NCBI GenBank assembly: GCA_027405735.1
Contig: JAPEHQ010000004.1
Location: forward strand, 1,736,001 to 1,800,000
Length of the DNA: 64,000 bases
Reading direction: 5' to 3'
Source: Mucor racemosus
Lineage: Eukaryota; Mucoromycota; Mucoromycetes; Mucorales; Mucoraceae
This document shows positions 21,407 to 34,722 of this stretch, in pieces; positions within the stretch are counted from its first letter, which is position 1; each line of letters starts with the position of its first letter. The translations under genes were made by a program, and so were the position numbers. The notes beneath the pieces were generated by a model. The model was not told the DNA's origin and searched no databases. It saw nothing but the letters and a program-made list of their open reading frames with translations.

Positions 21407-23009
21407 ATATCCACATCATCAAGATGTACTATGTACTTTCAAAAGTAAGGCATGGTACGTCTTGAATTTTTTTTCATTTTTGTTGACATTGATTTTTTTT
21501 ATAAATCCCATCGATTTTGTAAAAATCCATATATTTTAATGAAAACGAAAATACTTTTTGATGAAGGAGGTATTTGATAAAGTAAAAAATTAAATGAACA
21601 TAGAAATTGATACTCTAGTTTTGAAGGAAAAATTCTTTGAAATATAATGCATGTAGTACGATTATCTTAATTTTTACTGAAAAGCAAATACAAATTTACG
21701 GCATTCAATTCACTACAATACTTTTGCAAATTAGTAATACATACACGCATACTTAAAGATCTCGTATATATTACAAAGTTATATGGACTCATGTGTTTAA
21801 GAAAAGGGTAATATGAGTTTTTCCTGATATATATGTATTTCGCAAGCTGGACAACCTCTTCATAGAACAACTGTATCCATTGTTACCGCTAAACTCGGGC
21901 TCGACCGCTTAAAGCATCATGCATACGATGGCCAAAGTTTTTTCTCATAACAATGCATATATGCAAGATAAGAGAAATTTTTTAGTGGCGCTGACTGACC
22001 ACATTTGTTGATTAAAGACAAATACGTTATATATAACTTTGATTCAATAGGATTGCTGCACCTACATGATATCTATGCAGCATATAAAACACTAATAATT
22101 GATAGGCAATCACCACGCGACACATTTTCTGAGCATTATACGCTTTATGCGTACTAATCCAATAACAAGGTGAAAATGTGATTTTTTTAAGAAAAAACAA
22201 AATAAGCCTAGACCAATTCTCTTATCAAATTATTCATAGACAAGGTTTTTATTTCCAATAACATGTATTGTGTATTACTTTTGAGCTCATTGGCAACATT
22301 TGCAACATATATTGCGGCTACACAGCTGTAAACCACTTTTATCTGTTTGTACATATATCTTTGCAATTAGGAAAGAAACAGGTCTAAATTACCATGTGTA
22401 TCACAACGGAAACAAATATTATTGCATTTTTGTCAATAAAAATGACCTGTGACAAATTGTTTGAGCAACTGACCTATTCAAATTGAGGAAATGTAGTCAA
22501 TTCGTACTAATTCAGGTTTTTTTGAATGATGATATATCGGCGCTGATCGCACACTTTCATTTTCTGACAACATATCATTCATACATAACATTGTTATAAT
22601 GTGATAAATGCCATATATGAATATATATATTTATACATATATTTATTTAATGTAGTTTTTTGTATAATGGATTATATTGGAAATTTATATTGCTACGTTT
22701 GCAATTGCTAGTGCAATTGCACTTGAATTATAAACGTCAACAATAAAAAAAGAAATCTGCTTTGCTTATTTGATACTATTATTAAATTTCTTTTATGGCC
22801 TATTATACGTTATCGTCCTACACGAGTCATTTTGTGGTACAAAAACATAGACACAAGCAACTGCAGTAGATCACTGTATTTCACCATATACAGCAATTAT
22901 TTGTGTAATATGAATTAACGTAAAAAATACAATCTGTTACTGCTATGAAGCAATGTAATTGTACCAATGTATGTACGCAGAAGCCTTATATCGTTATACC
23001 CTGATTTAG
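21407..23009. other. intergenic, no gene seen
   Basis: AT-rich sequence without supportable frames or repeats. It separates the tRNA/LINE locus from the 23191 gene. Confidence 0.5.
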
Positions 23010-23190
23010 TATAAATAAGCCCTATTTTTCTCTTCCTATTTCTACCTCTCTTTCTGTTTCTTTCTTTTCTCTCTATTTTTTCATGTCATACACAAAATAA
23101 TCGGCTTAGCATTTACATATAATCAAAAAACAAAATCAAAATAAACATCACACCACATATACATATACAACTTAGAATAACCATACCAAC
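23010..23190 (+). promoter_or_regulatory. TATA box and pyrimidine-rich leader
   Basis: TATAAATA at 23010-23017 is followed by a long CT-rich tract (about 23028-23085) and an A/C-rich leader up to the ATG at 23191. This is a typical fungal core promoter layout. Confidence 0.5.
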
Positions 23191-23829
23191 ATGTCGTCTA
23201 TTGACAACCATGATTACAGTAATTTCACTACTGAAAGTGCACACCCGCATTATAAAAACATCCCATTAGATCTTACTACTTCACCTTTAGAGATATACTT
23301 TCGAGACATGTATTTATCATCTCAACAAGAAGACGGTAATGATCAAGGACTGTTTACAGACACTACAACCGCAGCATCTTCTATTGAATCATTGACGTCT
23401 TATGGAAGAGCAGAGCCAATCGTAATTCCAGGAGTAACAAATCCAGATGAGGCTCGTAACGGTAGAAGAAGAAAAAGAAGAAAGCGTCTATCAAGAACTG
23501 TACCTAATACGATGAATGATTATGCTGCACTTTTAGATAGTAACAATAATACAAGACAGCCAATTTTTCCTCCTGAACGAGCTATATCAGGAACACAGAG
23601 CAATAATCGAATTTCTGAAAGAGGGAAGTCTGCTTTTACTGTGGGAAGTTTGGTGGACAGACCACCTGTGCCTTGGCCAGCATCCTTTATTTTACCACAT
23701 GATAACAGTAGAAATCGCCATTTACACCAACAAAAAAACGACAGAATAAGAGATTCTATCGCAAACGACGACAATATCTTTCAATTTGAAGATGATGATG
23801 GTTTTAGCGATATGTCGTTTTCATTTTAA
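23191..23829 (+). CDS. uncharacterised 212-aa protein with basic cluster
   Basis: An intronless ORF opened by the first ATG behind a TATA box and CT-rich leader. I do not recognise the family. The protein is hydrophilic and probably disordered: an acidic/Thr/Ser-rich N-terminal third, a strongly basic block RRRKRRKR at about residues 92-99 that could be a nuclear localisation signal, Asn/Arg-rich middle, a short hydrophobic patch PPVPWPASFILP at about 156-167, and an acidic tail FQFEDDDGFSDMSFSF. No transmembrane helix or catalytic motif is seen. The gene stands alone between large AT-rich spacers. The clean leader and the length of the frame support a real gene. Confidence 0.6.
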   Translation: MSSIDNHDYSNFTTESAHPHYKNIPLDLTTSPLEIYFRDMYLSSQQEDGNDQGLFTDTTTAASSIESLTSYGRAEPIVIPGVTNPDEARNGRRRKRRKRLSRTVPNTMNDYAALLDSNNNTRQPIFPPERAISGTQSNNRISERGKSAFTVGSLVDRPPVPWPASFILPHDNSRNRHLHQQKNDRIRDSIANDDNIFQFEDDDGFSDMSFSF

Positions 23830-26448
23830 TTTGCATCATATTTAACCAAACAATAGCGACAGGCAAAATTGTATATATTCAACATATTTAGCGCTGTAAA
23901 GCCACACCGCTGCCTTACTCCCCTCCCCCTTCTTTTTTAAAAAAATAAAAAGATCAATGTTACATATGAATACTATTACTATAAACTTTTTTTTTGGTTA
24001 CAGAAAGTCATTGTGAAATGACGATATATTGATGTATTAATAGTGTTACCTACAGCTCAACTTTCAAACTATTGCTGCCATTTTATACCATAATTAGGTA
24101 AAGATAGAAGTGCTGCATGACAAAAATGAGCTCATCTTCTATATAAAAAGCTTGCTTGAATGATATAAATTTAATCTGATGATGCCATATAGTAACATGC
24201 CATATATTAATAATGAAATTAATAATAGATAGGCGACCAATTCATTTGAAATGAGAGAACCCAATCACTTGGCTCTGTGGTGCACAGTGTACTACTTGCC
24301 ATCATACAAATGACAGAAGTTTTTGAATGTATATGCTTCTGAGTTACATACATGTTCCTGGATTTTGCATCTATGTACCTTTACATGTCGTATAGTTAAA
24401 ATTATTTTTTATTGGGTGTGTTTTATATATTTTTAAGTTAAGCAAGCAACATAGTATCATTTTTATTATGCATCATTGCCTTGGAAATGGATTGATACCA
24501 TGATTATTACTTATTTTATTACTGTTTATTTTTATGCACTAAAATATGCGTTATTGTTTGCGCAAAATACTATTTATTTATTGTATTTTAGTGAGAATTT
24601 ATTTAAACTTTATATTCTTCAAAGGGTTTTTTAGGATTCCTATAGGTATCCTTTCTCTTTCCAACTTGTATATAATGTTTATAAATACTATTAGCAACAG
24701 CTTACTATTTTTATGATGTAGATATTATGTATGTCAATCACACGCTGAAATGATCATGCATTTTCTATTATTTTTGGGGACACCTGCCAAGAATGGGGTT
24801 TGTAGGCAAAATAAGTCAAAATATTGGCGATATATATGTCATCCATACCATTGTTGGACGTTATCTTAGTAATTGCTGGTGTTGTCATTATATTTTATAT
24901 TATTACTATTCTATATGTAAAAATTAGAGTACTGTACAATATGAATACTTGAATTCGTTCCCTTCTAAATGTACATTTATGCTTTTCTTAGTTATAGCTG
25001 ATTAAATTTAAGCTATTCGTATAAAAATGACAATAGATGTAGCATAAAATAGCTTCTATCATCAAGCAAGCACGATACTCAGTAAAACAACCAATACTAA
25101 AGACATATAGCTTCAAATATGATGCTGATTGCTACCAAAATGACAGCAACAGTAGGAACAGTGAGTTTATTTGATTATGCTGCATTCAGAAAGATTACAA
25201 TTACATCACTAAGTCTACCTTGAACCATAGAATTACATACAGTAAATGCTGCCAAGATTTAATGAAGTCTAGTGTCAAAACGTCGGTGAGACGTACAGAC
25301 GCCCAGCATAAGAAATAAAAAAACTCATGATCACATTTGTCTACTTCCGAGAAATGAACCCATCGTATAGGGATTCTTAATTCTCATCATATGCATTACA
25401 TACATACATAGATTGACAAGTGATGGTGATATACGGTTGGATGGAAGCGTCCATTATACAATGTTTAAAAAGAAAGTGATGAAGTGTTATAGTGAAATGA
25501 GGGGTTATATTCGAGATACAGTACGAGGGTTACGATATTTTAATACACGGTTATATTATCGCATTTTCCGGAATCCTTAGCATAAAAAGTTGTAACATTT
25601 TTCCGAATATTGGCATTTTTTATGGATGATTCGAGACTTTCTACCAAGACCAGTAACCTTCAGCAGACAATCGCTGTTGTCAAACTTACTCAATCATCTG
25701 ATTTTGTAAGGAGACAAAACTACTCACAACAAAGAGGGTTTTTGGAAATTATGGCTATAATAAGATCTTCATAGAAGATGATTTTGCTTCAGTTTGTCTC
25801 AAGAGAAAGTAACTAATGTCTAGAAAAAGTATATTGTAGACCCATATATAAACCATACAAGACAGTAGCACATTAAAATATAATTGATTAAAGAACTTTC
25901 TATAAGAAATTTTCTTGGTTTTACTAATTCCATTCAGTTTAATTGATTTTCCAGCGGTCAAAATGCTATTATTTTGTTATTTCTATTTTTATTATATCCA
26001 ATTTTCGAAAACTAATTAAAAATATATAAACATTCAAGAAAACTATAAAAAAAAAAAGTTCATGTTCTACAATTCATGAACTACTATTTCGAAATAGTGG
26101 AAAATAGCAGTGCAATTCTTTGACCAGAATCGGGAAAGTCAAAACTGTATATGGTTTGCTGTCAAATTTCAAAAATATTCTTACTTGAGCAATTTCTAAA
26201 CCATTGCTGTTAAAACAAATGCAAAAATATACCTCATCGTTCGTGATTATACTTTATTCAGCCGTATGTTTGTGTGTCTACACGGTATAAAGCTTATTAA
26301 TTGATCATATGCACTTTATAAAGTATTTTCGCATTTATTTATATTTTTAGCATATTTTGTATGGTAAATCCAAAGAATTTTTACTCGATATTTAGAAAAT
26401 AGTTTAGTACATTTATGAGTTGAAATACGTCAAAAAGTATTTGTAGAT

Positions 26449-26479
<31 letters not shown>

Positions 26480-26679
26480 ATCTACACATTCGTATATATT
26501 GTAAATTTCATATTAAAACTGTTACATTTTCAGATCCTCAACCTCAGGTATGGGTACAGTGCCCAGAATCATACCAAAATCCTTAGTTTTCAGCTGAATC
26601 CCTTGGCCCAATTTCGTGCATATTATAAAATAATAATATAGAATGATTTTCTTTATTGAAAAAAATGTAGAAAATAGAA
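23830..26679. other. long intergenic region, no gene seen
   Basis: About 2.8 kb of AT-rich DNA. Small frames (for example at 25755-25961) lack support. A (TA)n microsatellite lies at about 26449-26471. I see no match to the A or C repeats. Confidence 0.5.
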
Positions 26680-29411
26680 TCAGTCCTTAAAAAGATCAAA
26701 GTCTTTGCTCCAAATAGTAAGAAGTAAACGTTTGCAGATGAAATCATTATCATCTGCTTCTTCGTCCTCTGAAAGTTGTGCGAATAATGTTTTGATAAAA
26801 TCAAAAGCTTTTGAGCATTCTTGGGAAGTGGTAGGAACAGCAAATGTCTTTTTTGTGTGCTCGATAATTGCAGGGAACTGCATTTCATTTTCTTGTTTCC
26901 AGAAATCTAATTGACTATTTGTACAATACTCGCTTAAAAGTGAAATTATTCTTGAGCGTGGCAATTCTACATTAGATGATTCACTCATTAGGATTAGTAG
27001 TCTATAAAAGCAAAGATCATACCTCTCAAATTTATATTTTTGTTGGGATGATTATCAAAGAAATCTGATTGCTTTTGATGAAATAATTGTATTTGTTCTG
27101 CAAAATATTGTTCTGATGATGATTCTTGTATTATTGTTGATTGATTAGATCTGCGTCTCTTTCCCGTAATGATGTTACTGCTGCTACTAGTAGCGTAATC
27201 AGGATCATCATAATGGCGTCTATACATATTTGGGTCAATAATGCATTTTCTTTGCTGTATAATATTCTAATATACTACCTGTCCTCACTATTATAACCTA
27301 ACAAATCAGCAATATTTATGTCTCTATATCTCTTTTCTTTTTGATTTGAAATATCCTCAAGAATTGTGTTGATATCCTTCGATTGTTTTGTTGAACTTGA
27401 GACTGTAGATGCATTGAAGTAACTATTATTATAGGCAAACGAATCAAAGACAAAAGCTTCCACATGTGCACGTCCTTGTTCAAGTTTATAACGATAATCA
27501 TCCAAGATTCTATACATTGCTTCGAGCGGTTTTTTCATAAATACAGCTTTTTTAACGGCATCAGATATTTGGTAGCCTCTTGATGTTGTGCTTTTGGGAA
27601 CTGGTCTTCTAGTATTTCTCAATTCTGCCAACTCTTTGATTGAATGACCAAGTTCACAGCAGATAACGTAAGCTTTGTTAGCAATAGTAAGGTTCTTTTC
27701 TCTATATACATACAGGATACACGGTCAGAAAAATGACGAATTCAAGATTAATTTACACTCACGGGATTTCATAAAGCCATTCAGTTATAAATGCAAGGTC
27801 AGAGTCAAGGTTAATAATTTGGACCATACATTCTTCATCTGCATCACTGATAATATACGATCTCATTGCACAATCTATTTGGTGCTTGCGTTTGTTATTG
27901 AGATAGGCTTTCATGAGTTTAATAGAATATGGCTGCATTTCTTTGAGAAACACATTACACCTGTTTTATATGATCAGTACAATTATCTAAATACTAAAAT
28001 CAGCACTTACTTGCAGTTATCAATCTCGTTGATTATCTTTTTCAATGGCTCACAGTCATATTTCAAGGATGATAACAATTCCACGCGTAATTCCAAAATA
28101 ACCTGATCCAATAATGACTTATATATCCTTCCTTGAATCAGCTGAAGTTTACATTTACCGGCTATCTTTTTTATATATTCAAATAATGAAGCTTCATCTA
28201 TTTGATTCATTTCATAGCAGGTAATTGAATATATTTTAGACAAGATTCCTAATTCCATTAAAACAAGAGCAATTTTTTGTGATATTGTACTTTCTAATGA
28301 AAATGTGATTAATATTCATGCATTCGTATAACATTGAAAATATTCATTTACTATTATCTTCAGCGTTTAATGGTTCGATTGCGATTACATAGTTCTTCTT
28401 ATTCCATTGATTGTCAATAAAGAAAATAGATAAGAGCAAAATATTTTGATAGCCACCGTTATTTTGATAGACTTTCCATTTACTAACTAATAATGAAATG
28501 TATTGTATTTTCTGTAAAAGATGTGATAATTTCATCAATGTGCGGTTGTGCTCTGCTTGGATTACTTTTTCAAGTCTATGCCGAGATACTGCGTATTCAT
28601 CTTTATTTTTATAGTGGAGAGCTCCCATAAAGGCATCGAATTGACTACTCAACAGCATTTTCATAGGCATTTTAGAGGATATAAGCCAATGGGCCAGTTT
28701 TTTGTCTCGAATGTTTTGCCGTTGTGATTTTTCCACTATATATTATTTTAATTATAAAATGAAAATCAGCAATAAGTCAAACTACATACCGCTATCTTTA
28801 GTTATCTTATGAACAGAATCTAAATGTTTTGATAAAAGATTCTTATCTGGGAATGAAGCATTGCAACTATTGTCTTGATTATAATAACAATGAAATTTAC
28901 TGCTCATATAAAAACCAAGACCATGCTGAAGGGCCCAAAAATCAATATCTGATCCTCCTGGTGTTTCTTCATTTTGCTTATCTGATTTGTTCTTTTTAAT
29001 AAATGAAAAGAAAGCTTTCAAAATCCTCTCTACATCGTTATTGAAGTTTGTTGGTGATGTTGATTCATTTACTGGTTTAGGTTGATTTAATGTTTGGTGT
29101 TGATTGTCATTATCTTCTAACATTGATTGCAGAGGCAACATTTCTGTTGCCTCTTTCTCTTCTTGTCCTTCTCCTTCACTTTCAAATAATGCATTATCAT
29201 CAGAATCAGATGCAGAATCAGATGCAGATGGACTGTTGGAGCGAGCTTTTAAAGAGTGATCAGGAGCTGCTTTCTGCATAACATTACTACTGCTTATAAC
29301 TGTTGAACTTCCGGCTGAATGAAAGTCATCTTCTTCCTCATCATCACCATAATCCTCATCAGTAACATCAATTGCAATTACCTGTGGAATTCTTTCACGA
29401 TGCTTGCTCAT
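26680..29411 (-). CDS. hAT-transposase-derived protein, probably catalytically dead
   Basis: Seven exons join in phase: 28790-29411, 28352-28735, 28011-28290, 27763-27960, 27279-27701, 27023-27249, 26680-26966 (806 aa, start at the ATG MSKHRERIPQ). The N-terminus is acidic and disordered. A BED-like Cys2His2 motif (FHC...NSCNASF...LLSKHLDSVH) lies at about 178-203. The middle resembles the hAT RNase H-like region (PMKMLLSSQFDAF, FFIDNQWNKK), and the C-terminus has the hAT dimerisation signature (LDFWKQENEMQFP...VPTTSQECSKAF, about 735-770). In active hAT proteins the first catalytic Asp is in a DxW motif; here it reads VSKW (about 292). The second, normally in a DNA-x-N motif, reads CYEMNQ. 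The ORF is intact across six introns, and no flanking terminal repeats were seen, so a domesticated gene is likelier than a mobile one. Confidence 0.7.
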
Positions 29412-30615
29412 TAAACCTTTTCTTGAAATACGAAAATAAAGATACACAGCAAGAAAGAAAAATGGTTGAAATATATCAAACTTGAAACGCCAAAATATTC
29501 AATGTTCGTGTCACACGCGCACAAAGCATTCACAGTGTACAGATTGCTTTACTAACAACTGAAATTGGCAACTGTAACTTAACAATTTATCAGTTCTGAA
29601 TAATTATGCTACCTCGTTAACGACAATTTATGAATAACAACAAACAAACTTATAAAAGGCCTTGACTTAACAATACGCATTTGTATTAGTTAGATACATA
29701 CATGGTGTAATCTGCTAAGGATTCTACTGATCCATATACTAATTTCAATCAGTTCGAAAATTTATTGGCTAGAGATATCTGATCTAGCTATTGGTTACAA
29801 TAAAATACGGATCAAAATTTAGATCTGGTGTGATCCCAAGATATTCTGTGTGTCTAGAAGTATAACAAAACATTGTAATCATAAAATGGCGCATTAACTT
29901 ATCATTTTGGTAAGCCATAGTCAGATTTCTTACAATATCTTGATCCAGTTTGAAATATTCAAAAGCAAAAGTGGCCTTTCAAGAGTTCTTTATTCCATTT
30001 ATCATTGACAAACATTTCAAAATGCTATAATGCGAAATGTATAAAATTTATAAATACAGCTCCATTACATGATATATATCATTAACTTTGCCGACATCGT
30101 TTAGATATAGTTTTTTTTTTGCAAAGAAGTATCGATTTTTTATTGAAAAATGAAAATGCTTACAGAAATTATGTTGCATACCACCTTTGAATGCACAGCA
30201 GATTGCATAGCCAACTTGATTATATACACAGCATATTAATTATTTTATAGAAAACTTTGGTTTCACATCGAATAGCTTAGAGTTTAAGAATGTTCCCTCT
30301 CAAAATAAAATTTAAGTAAAATTTTGAAGGTCTCTCAGCCCTGTTCCTTGGAGTTTGAGAATGTATTCAGTGTTCATCATTTGTAGGTAATAACCCACAA
30401 ACGCATTTACAGATCATGATACAGTTTGCTATTATAACTGCCGTTTTTATGAAGAAGTCAAAGTTTGTGGAATTCATTGCTGAAATTCACTGCTTGTGTT
30501 TGATTTATCTCAAGGCTAAAAGGTTCGATATGGTTATCTAGTGAATCAATCGAGCTTAGTTTTTTTCCTACTTAAAAATACTTGCGCATTATCTAACCCG
30601 TTCTTAAATTTATTT
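29412..30615. other. intergenic, no gene seen
   Basis: AT-rich sequence with the presumed promoter of the hAT-derived gene at its left end. No supportable gene. Confidence 0.5.
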
Positions 30616-31678
30616 ACAGTATATCTTACCGAAAGACTCAAAAGTAGGTAAAATTCGCTGCTTTTTCCTTGAAAAGTGGGTTTCACTTTTCATTCCTGAT
30701 TTAATTTTTTTTCACTAAATAACACCAGGATAAAATTATATGCCAATGTACCTGAGATGCTCAACTTCAATTCAAAAACAAGTATCCGGAAATATCCTAT
30801 TTTTTGCAGTTGGTATTAATTTTTCAGTGCTAATGTTTCAGATTTTTTACGCGCATGTCACTACTAAAGGATTGAACTTTGAGGCTTCATATCTATAGAA
30901 AAAATTAAGTCATACTAACACTTTCTAATAATAAAACTTACTTGTTTTAAATTGTTCTATAACATATTAAAATATAAAAAATTTCTGAGCACTTTTATTT
31001 TTTTTTTATTTTTTTGACATTTCTATAGTAGGTTTCAAAATATTGGTTAAACTGAGCAACATTTTTTTTGCATTCATGTCATTAAGCTCATTGAGCTCTC
31101 TCAGACCCAATTTGGAGTTTTCCAAAATATTAATTTTTCGTGGAGATATCTTTAAAAATGTGTACAAAGAGACACCCTCATCTCTAACTTCAATTTTCCC
31201 CTTGTATACCCTCATCCCAAATTCTGAAACAGAAAAAAAAATTGACAAAAATCTTGTTTTCTCTACAAAAAATGTAGCTAAAAAACTCATTAATAGCTCG
31301 ATCGATAGATACTTGCTTTGTGCATTATTACCAGTAAACATATTTTAAATATGCTTATAAAAAGTGATGTGCATCTTCAAAAAACCTCCAAAATTTCAAT
31401 TGCATTTTGCGCGAAATTTAATATGAAAGATTTATTTGAATTTTATTTAGATGGATGCAGAATCTAAAACTATACAAATATCATTTAATATGCTAGGTTG
31501 ACTTACTTTGCAGTTCCTGAACTATTAAAAATTTTTGTTTTTTTATCGTTTTTGATCATTTTTCTTGAAATCACTTTGGAACCCCGTTACTAAAGAATTT
31601 AAGCTATAATATGGACTATTATTTTAAATACCTCAACGAAAAATGTTGATTTTTCGTTGAAACAAAAAATGCAGAGTA
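30616..31678 (-). repeat. dispersed repeat C, copy C3 (partial)
   Basis: It is the reverse complement of roughly 8370-9450 of C1. It keeps a longer decayed frame (31006-31341) reading RISPRKINIL-like and NELNDMNAKKMLLSLTNILK peptide. It breaks off at about 31678 where C1 continues. Confidence 0.65.
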
Positions 31679-32348
31679 GCTTAAAGTTGGATATATCCTG
31701 TTAATACAAAGTGTTATATCAGAATCTAGATATAGCGCTACAGTAGTTGTATTATCAGGATATTGTTATTGTTACACCATCAATAGCTATTGTATCACTT
31801 GATAATCTCTTCTATATATAATCTCATTTTCTACATTGAATAAAACCACACATTTTACTCTTGTCTAATTCTTATTAGTTTTGGTAAAAAACAAAAAAGT
31901 ATTAATAACTCGCTTAGGCGCCCAATTTTTTATAATCAATTTTAGGTCAATCTTAGTCAATCTTGGTTAATATTTGACCAGTGCACTTATATTCTGATAT
32001 CAACGCTTTTATTTTCGGATATATATCAATGATACATAGAGGGAAGGTACATTCCTGTTAAAGATTTCACGTAATTCGACTCAATACTGGATGAAAACAT
32101 TCGAACCCCATTTAAAATTCATATGAAAAGTGGGACTTTTGTACTGCTGATAATAGTACAACGAGAGAAATAAAAAAAGAGCTTTGGCAGCTATCAGCTA
32201 TTGAGAATGTTAATAATTTTTGTATGCTACCAAGTACCATACTTTATTACCTTCTACAGCATCAATACACCTTACAATCTATTGACTACGACATGTATTG
32301 AAGTGCACAGTCTTGATATCGGATATAAAAAACTCCTAGCGTACTAAG
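31679..32348. other. spacer with a fragment of the A loop
   Basis: Positions 32220-32333 match the A loop (about 3690-3810 and 48545-48665), ending at the shared gatatcggatat. The rest (31679-32219) is AT-rich with LTR-like features but no defined ends. Confidence 0.4.
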
Positions 32349-32707
32349 TAGTGATCTTAAATAATCCGAGCTTTTTTTATGCAGCCGAGCTTTTCTCAAG
32401 ACTCGTTAAAGTTAGACGATCTTACAAAAAAGCTCATTCAACCTCGACGAGCTTTTTTTTTGCGCGTGACTAGAGCTCGTTTACCCCACACGAGCTTTTT
32501 TATGCAGCGACTAAAACTCATCATCTCAATGCGAGCTTTATTTTACCTTTCCAGTGACAAATATCTAAAGTAAAGCAAACTTATGAACGTCAATTGACAA
32601 TTATCTAAAGTAATAATGTCATATAATTTACTAATTATTATTTAAATTTGAACTTTTTGAAAAGAAGTCAAAAGCTCGTCTAAGGCTCGGCTCGTGTTTT
32701 ATACCTA
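32349..32707. mobile_element. hAT-type MITE-2, 359 bp
   Basis: It begins TAGTGATCTTAAATAA and ends TTTTATACCTA, so both ends start TAG. It is flanked by gtactaag (32341-32348) and gtactaaa (32708-32715), a 7-of-8 duplication. Repeat copies C1 and C5 carry the uninterrupted sequence. The interior has at least five copies of a CGAGCTTTT-like motif near one end and inverted copies near the other. It is close in length and design to MITE-1 (363 bp). No ORF of note. Confidence 0.65.
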
Positions 32708-34650
32708 GTACTAAATTTATCCAGTAATTAGCAAGAACGCTTGGACCTCAATTATGACACCATATTACTTCATCCCAGCGGTTAATCAATCAAGTAAATA
32801 TCAAATCAATACCCAAACATATTTAGCTCAGCATTTAAACAAGGCAACTCATAAGCTCTGCAAGCACGGTTAAATTATGATTGATTCATTTCCATCCATA
32901 GATTGCTATCAAACAGGTTTAATAATGATTCAATAGTGCCTTAAATTACATCTCAAGGATCTCAATGTCAAATCAATATACAGTAAAAGGTCATACTTTT
33001 ATATCTAAATAAACGATATCTTGTTTTTATTATACAGTTGTTGAAGAACTGATTCATTACTCATTCTCTTTTAATTGTATTCTTTTTTAAGTATTATTTA
33101 TCAAACATAAAACTACAGGACACAACAGGTAGTTTTATTGGGCAGAAATATCATGCTTTGTTGGTGGTTTTCTCAATTCACGGTGATTTGTGAAAGTAGA
33201 GATATAAATTCTTATTTAAGATATATTTAAATCCATCATCATGTATAATTGGAGATTAATTGGATCAATATTCATAAGGATGGGGGGGTATTTTTCTTTG
33301 CTTTCTGCAGTTGTAAATATTATTTTATTATTTTCTAAAACTTAAAACTCATTATCCAGGGCTTAATTCCTGTATTCACAAGATAGATCTAATTGATTGC
33401 TACTCTGCATTTTTTGCTTCAGCGAAAAATATTGATTTTTCATCGAGATAATCAAAATAATAATTGATATCACATCTTACAGCTTATGATAACTGGGTTC
33501 CAAAATTTATTTTAAAAAATGGACGAAAAATGATAAAAAAAACAAAATTGTTTAATTGCTCATGAACTGCAAAGTAAGTCGACCTAGTATATTAAATAGT
33601 TTTTGTACAGTTTTAAATTTTGCATCCATCTAAATAAAATTTAGACAAACATTTCACATTAAATTTTGCGTAAAATACAATTACAATTTTGAAGGTTTTT
33701 TGAAGATACACATTAATTTTGATAAACAAATTTAACATATAAGTATTTGGACTAATGCGCAAAAAATGTATCTATCGATTGAGCTATTGCAAAACCTTTT
33801 AGCTACATTTTTCGTAGAGAAAACGTGATTTTGTCCAAACTTTTTTCAGATTCAGAATTTAGGATGAGGGTATACAAGGGGAAAATGGAAGCTAGGGATG
33901 AAGGTAACTTTTTGTATACATTTTTTAGGATATCTCCACGAAAAATCAATATTTTAAAAACCCCTAAATTGGATCCGAGAGAGCCCAACGAGCTTGATGA
34001 CATGAGTAAAAAAAAACTGCTACTCAATTTAACCAATATTTTGAAACCTACTATAGAAATGCCCAAAAAAATGAAAAAAAATAAAAGTGCTCAGAAATTT
34101 TTTATATTTTAATATGTTATAGAGCACTTCAAAACAAGTAAGTTTTATTATTAAAAAGTGTTAGTATAGCTTAATGTTTTCCATAGATATGAAGCCTCAA
34201 AGTTCAATCCTTTAGTAGTGACATACGCGTAAAAAATCTGAAACATTAGCATTGAAAAATTAATACCAACTGCAAAAAATAGGATATTTCCGGATACTTA
34301 TTTTTGAATTAAAGTTGAGCATCTCAGGTACATTGGCATATAATTTTATCCTGGTGTTATTTAATGAAAAAAAAGTATAGCAGCGATGAAAAGTGAAACC
34401 CAGTTTTCAAAGAAAAAGCAGTGAATTTTACGCGTTTTTGAGTCTTCTGAGAAATATAAAATAAATTCTGGATTATGTAAGATAATGCAACCAATTCATA
34501 TCTATTTAGCAATGTATAGGGTATATCTTAGAAAATGTTTATTATGAGGTTAGTTATAAAAAGAAAGCATACTCCGATTTTGAAGATTGAAATTGTCAAA
34601 TTTTTTTTGAAAATTCAAATTTTGCTCGACTAGATACCTACAAAATAAAA
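32708..34650 (+). repeat. dispersed repeat C, copy C2
   Basis: This is the most complete C copy without internal LTR. The frame at 33825-34112 reads MRVYKGKMEARDEG, ISPRKINILKTPKLDPREPN and ELDDMSKKKLLLNLTNILKP. The same peptide can be read in C1, C3 and C4. It matches no family I know. Confidence 0.65.
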
Positions 34651-34722
34651 TCAAATTTAACGCATAGAGTGTAACACTTTCTGAGTATATCAGAGCTAGT
34701 TGATACAGTTCATTAATTATAG

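Noticed and set aside
25755..25961. 68-aa minus-strand frame in the long spacer
   Set aside because: It is isolated in AT-rich DNA with no splice sites, leader or recognisable motif.
31690..31920. possible further solo LTR (TGTTAATACA..., TATA-like, AATAAA-like)
   Set aside because: No matching TG...CA ends with a target duplication could be defined.
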